From positions 1 through 5,475 of the forward strand of contig JAJYJR010000430.1 of assembly GCA_021789355.1 (NCBI GenBank): a DNA stretch of 5,475 nt, given 5' to 3'. Source of the stretch: Chloroflexota bacterium. GTDB lineage: Bacteria; Chloroflexota; Limnocylindria; Limnocylindrales; CSP1-4. Below, piece by piece: positions 1 through 5,475 of this stretch. Each line of letters starts with the position of its first letter. The stretch's first letter is position 1. A program made the translations under genes and the position numbers. The notes under the pieces are model-generated. The model was not told where the DNA came from, made no database searches, and saw nothing but the letters and a program-made list of their open reading frames with translations.

Positions 1-1697
<1,697 letters not shown>

Positions 1698-1720
1698 CTA
1701 CCCGTCGTGTCCGTCGGAGG

Positions 1721-1756
1721 TACAAGAAAGCCGCAGCTCCTGCGCTGGAACTGCGG
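1721..1756 (-). terminator. Intrinsic terminator / attenuator hairpin in the metY leader
   Basis: Read on the minus strand, CCGCAGTTCC (1756-1747) and GGAGCTGCGG (1740-1731) form a 10-bp stem with one G.U pair and a 6-base loop AGCGCA. The stem is followed directly by CTTTCTTGT (1730-1722). The stem plus U-rich run has the form of an intrinsic terminator and points towards metY, ending about 100 bases before its start. Because a candidate promoter and a short reading frame lie just upstream, it more likely works as a conditional attenuator than as the end of the 1992-2183 transcript, though it could do both. Confidence 0.65.
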
Positions 1757-1781
1757 CCCCGGGACCGATCTGCGGCCCCGG
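1751..1781. repeat. Direct repeat CTGCGGCCCCGG, two copies
   Basis: The 12-mer CTGCGGCCCCGG occurs at 1751-1762 and 1770-1781, 19 bases apart. The copy at 1751-1762 overlaps the left arm of the terminator on the minus strand. The other lies in the hairpin before it. Both are complementary to minus-strand GCGGCCCC at 1843-1836, inside the short leader reading frame. This makes alternative pairings possible. Confidence 0.7.
1759..1781 (-). other. Leader hairpin preceding the attenuator
   Basis: On the minus strand CCGGGGCCG (1781-1773) and CGGTCCCGG (1767-1759) pair over 9 bp with one G.U pair, around the loop CAGAT. It ends two bases before the terminator stem starts, so the two can stack or form in turn. 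Its left arm contains one copy of the 12-base direct repeat. Confidence 0.5.
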
Positions 1782-1812
1782 CAACACCCCGCCTCTCAGG
1801 CTGCGCCCGGCC

Positions 1813-1884
1813 TCAGACCCCATCCTCCGCACGGCGGGGCCGCCAGCGCATACACATCGACCAGGAGACGGGGGTGTGGTTCAC
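1813..1884 (-). CDS. Candidate leader peptide of metYX (23 codons, Met-Cys-Met)
   Basis: A short frame starts at GTG 1884-1882 and stops at TGA 1815-1813. Codons 10-12 are ATG TGT ATG (1857-1849), Met-Cys-Met, followed by Arg-Trp-Arg-Pro-Arg-Arg. Met and Cys are the products or precursors of the metYX pathway. The GTG lies 10 bases after a candidate -10 box (1895-1900), so the message would have almost no 5' leader and needs no Shine-Dalgarno sequence. Two hairpins, the second a terminator, follow. The layout matches leader-peptide attenuation, in which ribosome stalling at scarce amino-acid codons alters downstream folding. A 23-codon frame can arise by chance in GC-rich DNA, so the call rests on the combination of promoter, codons and terminator. 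Confidence 0.45.
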   Translation of the reverse strand: MNHTPVSWSMCMRWRPRRAEDGV

Positions 1885-1894
1885 GGTGCCCGGC

Positions 1895-1923
1895 AGTATG
1901 GAGCACGCCTCGCTCGGCGGCAA
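1895..1923 (-). promoter_or_regulatory. Candidate sigma70-type promoter for metYX
   Basis: On the minus strand TTGCCG (1923-1918) is followed after exactly 17 bases by CATACT (1900-1895). Each hexamer matches consensus at 4 of 6 positions. Transcription would begin near 1888, giving a metY leader of about 260 bases that includes the Met-Cys-Met frame and the terminator. Confidence 0.45.
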
Positions 1924-1991
1924 GTGCGTGGCCGAGGTTCGCAGCACAAGGCGTCGGTGCGCCGACCGCTGCGCCGAGGGTGGCCCGGCCG

Positions 1992-2183
1992 CTATCGGAC
2001 CTCGGTCAGCCGCACAGAGCTCGCGAGTCGCTCTCGCCGAACCGCCGCCGCGAACGAGCGCGTGGCATCCGCGAGCTCCTCGGATGCGGCGTCCCAGTCG
2101 GGGCTCCATGGGCTGGCCCCGGCCACCCGTCGGCGGGCCCGCTCGACGCGCCGTCGGAATACCGCGATCTCTGCCTCGTCCAC
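1992..2183 (-). CDS. Small hypothetical protein, 63 residues, helical
   Basis: I do not recognise this family. The frame runs from GTG 2183-2181 to TAG 1994-1992. The start was chosen because AGGAAGGGG (2202-2194) lies 10 bases upstream; in-frame starts further up would read through a strong hairpin. The product begins VDEAEIAVFRRRVERARRR and continues with a SPWSPDWD turn (24-31), then ASEELADATRSFAAAVRRE (33-51). This suggests two amphipathic, highly charged helices joined by a Trp/Pro loop, perhaps a helical hairpin or coiled coil. There is no signal peptide or membrane segment. It is on the same strand as metYX but about 370 bases upstream, with a separate candidate promoter and operator (2323-2352). 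A plus-strand frame over the same bases is rich in Arg/Pro/Ser and looks non-coding. Confidence 0.55.
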   Translation of the reverse strand: MDEAEIAVFRRRVERARRRVAGASPWSPDWDAASEELADATRSFAAAVRRERLASSVRLTEVR

Positions 2184-2209
2184 GTCCGTCGTGCCCCTTC
2201 CTGAAGATC

Positions 2210-2241
2210 GGGCGGGCCCGGGTGCCCACCAGGGCCCGCCC
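2210..2241. other. Strong inverted repeat in the 5' region of the 63-residue gene
   Basis: GGGCGGGCCC (2210-2219) and GGGCCCGCCC (2232-2241) are perfect 10-bp complements with a 12-base spacer. In the minus-strand transcript the stem would end just before the ribosome binding site (2202-2194) of the 63-residue gene. There is no T-run on either side, so it does not look like an intrinsic terminator. It could influence translation or act as a protein site. Confidence 0.6.
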
Positions 2242-2322
2242 ATCTGGCGGCCCTCCTGGCCTCCATCGGCCTCGTGCACCTTTGGGGGACGCGTGCGCCG
2301 GGTGGCCTGGCCGCCTCGACGG

Positions 2323-2352
2323 AGTATCGGTCAACGACGAGTTGACGGTCAT
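2323..2352 (-). promoter_or_regulatory. Candidate promoter with palindromic operator in its spacer
   Basis: On the minus strand ATGACC (2352-2347) and GATACT (2328-2323) are 18 bases apart and each matches the sigma70 consensus at 4 of 6 positions. The spacer is filled by the perfect palindrome GTCAAC-N5-GTTGAC (2330-2346), the form of a dimeric repressor site. Transcription would start near 2316 and lead to the 63-residue gene. The repressor is unknown; proteins of HTH-dimer families such as TetR, GntR or MarR use sites of this shape. Confidence 0.4.
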
Positions 2353-2541
2353 CCCCCGTTCGGTGCAAGCCGGCTGGGACCTTCGACTGGCCGGGCCGTG
2401 CGTGAGGCCGCGTCGAGTGGGCGGGGAAGACGGACCTGCGGGGCGCTGGACCGCGTCGCTGGCGTGCGGCAAAGGCCCGCTGGACCCGACTGATGCCGCC
2501 CGGGTCGCTGGCGGGATCAGATGGACGGGTCAGCCAGAGCT

Positions 2542-2658
2542 CTAGTGCGGGTACGGGGTGCTGTCGGCGAGGACCACGGCGGCGCTCGCGAGGGCGAGCA
2601 GGGCGCCAAGCAGCCAGGCGGCGAGGACGGGGCGATAGCGGTTCAGGCGAGCAGACAC
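2542..2658 (-). CDS. Small exported peptide or single-pass membrane protein, 38 residues
   Basis: The frame runs from GTG 2658-2656 to TAG 2544-2542. AAAGGAG, 5 bases upstream, is the best ribosome binding site in the window, and a promoter with a good -35 (2744-2772) lies in front. The N-terminus is basic (R4, R7, R9). Residues 11-31 form one hydrophobic segment (VLAAWLLGALLALASAAVVLA), and the short polar tail is DSTPYPH. Possible signal-peptidase sites are after ASA (24-26) and after VLA (29-31), which would release 12- or 7-residue peptides. It could equally stay as a membrane miniprotein with the tail outside. It is divergent from two HTH regulators. I do not recognise the family. A link to peptide signalling is inference from the layout alone. 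Confidence 0.6.
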   Translation of the reverse strand: MSARLNRYRPVLAAWLLGALLALASAAVVLADSTPYPH

Positions 2659-2743
2659 GGGGACTCCTTTCGGGTGCTGCCCGCCGGCGACCCGGGCGGA
2701 CCTCCGGCTGGTCGGGGACTCCAGCGCCGGAACTCCGTCGGGG

Positions 2744-2772
2744 ATGCTATCCTTCGCTGATGGGGAAGTCAA
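2744..2772 (-). promoter_or_regulatory. Promoter of the 38-residue peptide gene
   Basis: On the minus strand TTGACT (2772-2767, 5 of 6 consensus) is followed after exactly 17 bases by TAGCAT (2749-2744, 4 of 6). The start site would be near 2737, giving a 5' leader of about 80 bases. The -35 box lies inside the first codons of the divergent HTH gene, and its -10 box shares bases with that gene's -10. Confidence 0.6.
2748..2759 (+). promoter_or_regulatory. Leaderless promoter -10 box of the first HTH gene
   Basis: TATCCT (2748-2753) lies six bases before the ATG at 2760, which puts the predicted transcription start on the A of the start codon. No Shine-Dalgarno sequence precedes this ATG, which fits a leaderless message. 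No good -35 box is visible, so the promoter may be weak or activator-dependent. Confidence 0.5.
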
Positions 2773-3122
2773 GTATTGCTGTACTACGCGGCTGGGGAGC
2801 CGGTTCGGACGTGGCTCGCGAGCTCGGTGCCAGGATCCGCTCGGCGCGGCGGGCGAGGAACCTGACCCAGGGCCAGCTCGGTGATCCGCTCACCAAGGGC
2901 TATGTCTCGGCCGTCGAGCGCGGGCGGACGCTGCCGTCGGTGGGCGCGCTCCTGCTCCTCGCGGACCACCTCGAGATCGGCGTCGAGGAGCTCCTGCGGG
3001 ACGTCAAGGAACGCTCGACCGTGGGCTACACTGCGGCCCATGGAAGCGCCACGGCATCTCGGGCGGGCGACCCGGCGGGCGGGGCCGGCACCCCGCCACG
3101 TGACCAGGGTCGTCGTCGATAA
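2760..3122 (+). CDS. HTH (XRE/Cro-CI type) regulator without effector domain, 120 residues
   Basis: A DNA-binding protein of the Cro/CI helix-turn-helix family. The domain spans residues about 21-80: ELGARIRSARRARNLTQGQL (21-40, helices 1-2), TKGYVSAVERGRTLPS (45-60, recognition helix and following turn), then ALLLLADHLEIGVEELL (63-79, helices 4-5). The last 40 residues are Gly/Ala/Arg-rich, probably unstructured, and run 83 bases over the next gene. ATG 2760 is preferred because of the leaderless -10 box. GTG 2811 is an alternative with GGGGAG (2794-2799) 11 bases upstream and would give 103 residues starting right at the domain. The HTH is plainly related to that of the next gene (same GAR-R--R---LTQ-QL and Y-SA-E-G core), suggesting tandem duplication. 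It could repress its own promoter and the overlapping divergent one. Confidence 0.85.
   Translation: MGKSSIAVLRGWGAGSDVARELGARIRSARRARNLTQGQLGDPLTKGYVSAVERGRTLPSVGALLLLADHLEIGVEELLRDVKERSTVGYTAAHGSATASRAGDPAGGAGTPPRDQGRRR
3027..3039 (+). promoter_or_regulatory. Candidate internal -10 box for the HTH-TPR gene
   Basis: TACACT (3027-3032), inside the first HTH gene, lies seven bases before ATG 3040. This is the same spacing pattern as the leaderless start of the upstream gene. There is no Shine-Dalgarno sequence before the ATG. No clear -35 box is present. Confidence 0.4.
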
Positions 3123-4383
3123 CAGCGCGATCGCGGCGGCCATCGGGGCCCGGGTCCGGCGGGCCCGCCTCGCGGCGGGCTTGACCCAGCAGCAGCTGGC
3201 GGCCCCGCGCTACACGAAGGCCTACATCAGCGCCCTCGAGAACGGCAAGAGCAAGCCCTCGATGGCCGCGCTCACCTTCCTTGCCGAACGGCTCGGCCTG
3301 CCGACGAGCCGCTTCCTCGAGGACGAGCCCGCCGCCTGGACCAGGCTGGCGGCCGATCTCGAGCTCGCGGCCGGTCGCTGGCAGAGCGCCGCCGACGCGT
3401 ACCGGGCGCTGCTCGAGCGGGAGGCCGATCGCGGCCGGCGGGCCGAGATCCTGCTCGGCCTCGCCGAGGCCTGGGCCGGGCTCGACCGCGGCCGCGAGGC
3501 CGTCGCCGCCGCGTCGGAGGCGAGCCAGATCTTCGGCGCGTTGAAGCGCGAAGGGCGGGCCGCGCTGGCCGACTACTGGCTCTCATGTGGCCAGTTCCAG
3601 CAGGGCAACACCCTCGAGGCGAGGGCGATCCTCGAAGCGGTCCTCGCGCGGGTGCGGGCCGGTCTGCGGGTTGAGCCCGACTTCGAGGCCCGGCTGCTCA
3701 TGGCCCTCTCGAGCAACGCGTCGGAGGACGGCGAGCATGCGATCGCCCTGGCATATCTGGTGGAGATCCGCAGCCTCAGCGAGCAGCTCGACGACCGGCG
3801 GCGCGGCGTCTACCTCTTCGATCTCGCCCACAGCTACCGTGAGACCGGCGACTATGAAGGGGCCATCCGGGCGGGCACGGCGGGCCTGGCTCTGCTGCGC
3901 GCGGCCCATCTCGATTTCGAGGCCGCCAGCCTGCAGACCGGCCTCGCCCGCTCCTACCTGGCGCTCGGCAACACGACCAAGGCCGCCGCGGCTATCGGGG
4001 AGGCTCGGGCCACCTTCGAGCGGCTGGGCGATCGCCGCTGGCTCGCCAACGTCAGCCAAGCCGAGGCGGAGGTCCGCCTCGCGGAGGGCGATGCCGCGGC
4101 CGCGGGGGCGCTCGCGGCCGAGGCCCTCGCGCTCGCCGACGAGGTCGCCGACGAGAAGGGGATGCTGGCCGCCCTCTTGACCCTGGCCCGGGCCCGGCAG
4201 CAGAGCGGGGGCCTGACCCCGGAGCTGGTCGAGCTGTACGCGCGGGCGGCCCGGCTCGCGCTCACCGAAGGCAAGCCGGCGAGGGTCCGCGAGGTCCTCG
4301 GCGCCTATGCCGACGTCCTCGCCGCAACGGGTCAGCAGGAGCGCGCCCTCGAGATCATGCGCCAGGCCCTGCGCGGCGGATAG
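3040..4383 (+). CDS. HTH-TPR transcriptional regulator, 447 residues
   Basis: A cytoplasmic regulator with an N-terminal XRE-type helix-turn-helix (residues 35-93: IGARVRRARLAAGLTQQQL, then KAYISALENGKSKPS, then LAERLGLP) and about nine helical repeats of TPR character (about 104-447). The clearest are LFDLAHSYRETGDYEGAIR (259-277), LARSYLALGNTTKAA (302-316), EVRLAEGDAAAAGALAAEAL (344-363) and YADVLAATGQQERALEIMRQ (423-442). No enzymatic, receiver or membrane domain is seen. HTH plus C-terminal TPR is the architecture of RRNPP peptide receptors and of many uncharacterised regulators. ATG 3040 is chosen for its -10 box. GTG 3100 (residue 21) would drop a basic, low-complexity N-terminus and is a real alternative. 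An earlier in-frame ATG at 2881 lies inside the preceding HTH gene and is unlikely. It overlaps that gene by 83 bases. Confidence 0.9.
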   Translation: MEAPRHLGRATRRAGPAPRHVTRVVVDNSAIAAAIGARVRRARLAAGLTQQQLAAPRYTKAYISALENGKSKPSMAALTFLAERLGLPTSRFLEDEPAAWTRLAADLELAAGRWQSAADAYRALLEREADRGRRAEILLGLAEAWAGLDRGREAVAAASEASQIFGALKREGRAALADYWLSCGQFQQGNTLEARAILEAVLARVRAGLRVEPDFEARLLMALSSNASEDGEHAIALAYLVEIRSLSEQLDDRRRGVYLFDLAHSYRETGDYEGAIRAGTAGLALLRAAHLDFEAASLQTGLARSYLALGNTTKAAAAIGEARATFERLGDRRWLANVSQAEAEVRLAEGDAAAAGALAAEALALADEVADEKGMLAALLTLARARQQSGGLTPELVELYARAARLALTEGKPARVREVLGAYADVLAATGQQERALEIMRQALRGG

Positions 4384-4467
4384 GATCGGCGGCCCGCCGG
4401 CTGGGACTTCGTGGATCGCCACCCTGCCACCGCGTTCGTGGGGAGAGGTCGCTCTCGGGGCGCCATC

Positions 4468-4495
4468 GCGTGCGTCGAGCAGGTTCGACGCACGC
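4468..4495. repeat. Perfect 11-bp inverted repeat
   Basis: GCGTGCGTCGA (4468-4478) and TCGACGCACGC (4485-4495) are exact reverse complements separated by GCAGGT. It lies 85 bases after the HTH-TPR stop codon. As RNA it forms a stable hairpin; as DNA it is a 28-bp dyad of operator size. No T-run follows on either strand. Confidence 0.75.
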
Positions 4496-4514
4496 CGTTC
4501 GAGCACCGATTGGA

Positions 4515-4562
4515 CCAGGAGAGGCCCGGCCGTTCGTTCGCGAAGGCCGGGTCTCATCCTGG
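4515..4562 (+). terminator. Long hairpin (about 21 bp) with TTCG loop, possible terminator or structured RNA
   Basis: CCAGGA (4515-4520) pairs with TCCTGG (4557-4562), GAG (4521-4523) with CTC (4553-4555), G4524 with T4552, CCCGGCC (4525-4531) with GGCCGGG (4545-4551) and TTCG (4533-4536) with CGAA (4541-4544). That leaves loop TTCG (4537-4540) and only two single-base bulges, G4532 and A4556. Tandem G.A juxtapositions (4513-4514 with 4563-4564) could extend it. It is by far the most stable fold in the window. There is no uridine run after it, so a normal intrinsic terminator is doubtful. It could end or protect the HTH-TPR message or be part of a small RNA. Confidence 0.5.
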
Positions 4563-4800
4563 GACGCCGGAGGCCCGGCCCCTGGGACCTTCGCGTCGCG
4601 GCGGGAGAGGCCAGTGGGGCTTGCGGCGACCACCTCGACCCGGGAGCCTCCAGCATCATGGGCGTTCCGAGAGGAGGTCACTTCGACCCAGCGGGCGAGG
4701 CCAATGTCAGCACAGGAGCACTTACGGCTGGCTGGCATCCTGGCACCGCCAAACCGGTAGGATCTTGCACAACCAGTCACCCTACGCGGGGAGTCACCTA

Positions 4801-4989
4801 GTGGGACCGACGGTGGTGATGCTCAGGCCCGCGGCGGCCCGCCGTCATGATCGGCGTGGGCGGCCAAACCGCGTGGCAGCGGCTCGGGGTGTCCGTCGCT
4901 CCGTCTGCAGACCATGGGTCGACCGTCCCGAGGTTCTCGCGCCGGCGGCCGCCGTCTTGGTCGCCGTTGGGGCGTGGTTGATGTCCTGA
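4801..4989 (+). CDS. Doubtful small ORF, 62 residues, with C-terminal hydrophobic segment
   Basis: GTG 4801 follows GGGGAG (4788-4793) at 7 bases, a good spacing, and the frame ends at TGA 4987-4989. The product is very Arg-rich (residues 9-42) and ends with EVLAPAAAVLVAVGAWLMS, which could be a membrane anchor. Codon usage is less GC3-biased than in the neighbouring genes, which argues against it. The TGATG at its end and the 8-bp hairpin further on do not help decide. I do not recognise it, and it may well be non-coding. Confidence 0.25.
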   Translation: MGPTVVMLRPAAARRHDRRGRPNRVAAARGVRRSVCRPWVDRPEVLAPAAAVLVAVGAWLMS

Positions 4990-5039
4990 TGGTGTTGGTG
5001 GCCGCGCACGCACTGTACGGCGGGTAGCAGGGGCTGGCC

Positions 5040-5064
5040 GTGGCGACCCAGCTCGCGTCGCCAC
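5040..5064 (+). promoter_or_regulatory. Hairpin next to the ribosome binding site of the membrane protein gene
   Basis: GTGGCGAC (5040-5047) and GTCGCCAC (5057-5064) form a perfect 8-bp stem with a 9-base loop. The stem ends three bases before the GGAG (5068-5071) that serves ATG 5078. CTCCGGAG (5064-5071) is itself self-complementary and could hide the GGAG. A role in translation control or as a DNA operator is possible. Confidence 0.45.
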
Positions 5065-5077
5065 TCCGGAGATGACC

Positions 5078-5475
5078 ATGAGCGGATGGCTGAGTGTCGC
5101 CTTCGACGGCACGTATGCCGGCCTGATCGCCTGGTTCGGCCTCGCCTGCGTGTGGCCTGCGCTGGTGGCCCGCGGGGCTCGCCGCGCGCTGCTCGCGCTC
5201 GTCGCCGCCTGCATCGCCGCGCCAGCGTTGCTGGCGGCCCTCTCCGCGGTTGCCGACGTCCCCACCGCCCTTTGGCTGTCCGGCATGCTGGTGCTCATCG
5301 CCTGGTTCACGAGCCCCTATCTAGTGCGCGTCACCGGAGGGCCCCGACCGTCCCACAACGATCTGACCGACGTCACGCGATGTGTGCAGGAGGCCAACGA
5401 GCACTTCGCCGTCGGCGACATCGACGCCTGGCGTACGGAGCTCGGGAAGCTCGACGCGGTCCGGACGCCCACGAC
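5078..5475 (+). CDS. Membrane protein of unknown family, three predicted helices (cut by right edge)
   Basis: The frame is open from ATG 5078 to the window edge (132 codons). GGAG (5068-5071) lies six bases before this ATG; an in-frame ATG at 5072 is too close to it. Hydrophobic segments span residues about 13-31 (YAGLIAWFGLACVWPALVA), 36-58 (RALLALVAACIAAPALLAAL onward) and 64-83 (ALWLSGMLVLIAWFTSPYLV). From residue 84 the chain is polar and charged (SHNDLTDVTRCVQEANEHF at 92-110, then AWRTELGKL), predicted helical and probably cytosolic. Codon use is strongly GC3-rich, supporting real coding. The total length and function cannot be judged; I do not recognise the family. Confidence 0.8.
   Translation, partial: MSGWLSVAFDGTYAGLIAWFGLACVWPALVARGARRALLALVAACIAAPALLAALSAVADVPTALWLSGMLVLIAWFTSPYLVRVTGGPRPSHNDLTDVTRCVQEANEHFAVGDIDAWRTELGKLDAVRTPT

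Larger units (their letters stand above)
2184..2541. other. Gene-free stretch with control elements only
   Basis: About 360 bases without a credible gene. Open frames here are Arg/Pro/Gly-rich on all readings and lack ribosome binding sites. The stretch holds the 10-bp inverted repeat (2210-2241), the palindrome and candidate promoter (2323-2352), and a 10-base direct repeat GTCGCTGGCG (2455-2464 and 2504-2513). I see no clear terminator for the small gene ending at 2542. Confidence 0.5.
4384..4800. other. Gene-free, hairpin-rich region downstream of the HTH-TPR gene
   Basis: No frame here has a ribosome binding site with a plausible product; all readings are Arg/Pro/Gly/Ser-rich. It holds successive foldback sequences: CGGCGGCCCGCCG next to the stop codon (4387-4399, repeated at 4832-4844), GAGAG/CTCTC (4443-4456), an 11-bp perfect inverted repeat (4468-4495), a long hairpin (4515-4562) and a weaker GTCGC/GCGAC foldback (4595-4630). 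An AGAGGAGGT (4669-4677) looks like a ribosome binding site but has no start codon at the right distance. Confidence 0.55.

Noticed and set aside
1859..1872. CCAGGAGAC on the plus strand, like the 3' box of cobalamin riboswitches
   Set aside because: The bases after it do not fit the box, the rest of the aptamer is absent, and no plus-strand gene follows for nearly 900 bases.
1757..1888. SAM-I, SAM-IV or TPP riboswitch in the metY leader
   Set aside because: Fragments such as CTGAGA and GGGGTG resemble parts of known classes, but the conserved core segments do not appear in the required order.
2455..2513. Direct repeat GTCGCTGGCG (2455-2464 and 2504-2513)
   Set aside because: Ten GC-rich bases repeated once are not notable at this base composition, and nothing else links the copies.
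2881..3039. N-terminal extension of the HTH-TPR protein from ATG 2881
   Set aside because: The extra 53 codons lie inside the preceding HTH gene in another frame and translate to an Arg/Ser-rich shadow.
4481..4490. GGTTCGA, resembling a tRNA T-loop
   Set aside because: It belongs to the 11-bp inverted repeat; no acceptor, D or anticodon stems fit around it.
3272..4659. Long minus-strand frames opposite the HTH-TPR gene
   Set aside because: They are antisense shadows with no ribosome binding sites; the plus strand shows coherent HTH and TPR motifs.
4307..4801. Several plus- and minus-strand frames of 96 to 192 codons in the region 4307-4990
   Set aside because: Their products are Arg/Pro/Ser-rich, start inside the HTH-TPR gene or lack ribosome binding sites, and show no domain; only the 4801-4989 part was kept as doubtful.

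Overview
The window is very GC-rich, with GC-rich codon third positions, frequent GTG starts and several genes that look leaderless. This fits a high-GC bacterium of the Actinobacteriota or Chloroflexota kind. Nothing seen settles the phylum. There are no insertion sequences, phage genes, CRISPR arrays, rRNAs or tRNAs.

Left part (1-1991, minus strand): a methionine/sulfur-assimilation operon. metY (O-acetylhomoserine sulfhydrylase, complete) overlaps metX (homoserine O-acetyltransferase, running off the left edge) by a GTGA junction. MetX would make O-acetylhomoserine and MetY would sulfhydrylate it to homocysteine. The metY leader is unusual. It has a candidate promoter at 1895-1923, and almost at its start site a 23-codon reading frame holding the codons Met-Cys-Met (1849-1857). 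Two hairpins follow, the second a 10-bp stem followed by CTTTCTT. This looks like ribosome-mediated transcription attenuation of metYX. Upstream on the same strand is a 63-residue gene of unknown function, whose candidate promoter has a perfect palindrome in its spacer.

Middle (2542-4383): a compact regulatory locus. A 38-residue minus-strand ORF resembles a small exported peptide or single-pass membrane protein. It diverges from two overlapping plus-strand genes, an HTH-only regulator and an HTH plus TPR regulator, whose DNA-binding domains are clearly related. The divergent promoters share bases. An HTH-TPR receptor beside a short exported peptide resembles the RRNPP (Rgg/PlcR/Rap) peptide-signalling layout, which makes this the best candidate here for an undescribed system. 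That reading is inference.

Right part (4384-5475): about 690 bases with no convincing gene but strong RNA hairpins, the largest about 21 bp long with a UUCG loop. Then comes the start of a three-helix membrane protein (5078 onward, cut by the right edge), preceded by an 8-bp hairpin next to its ribosome binding site.
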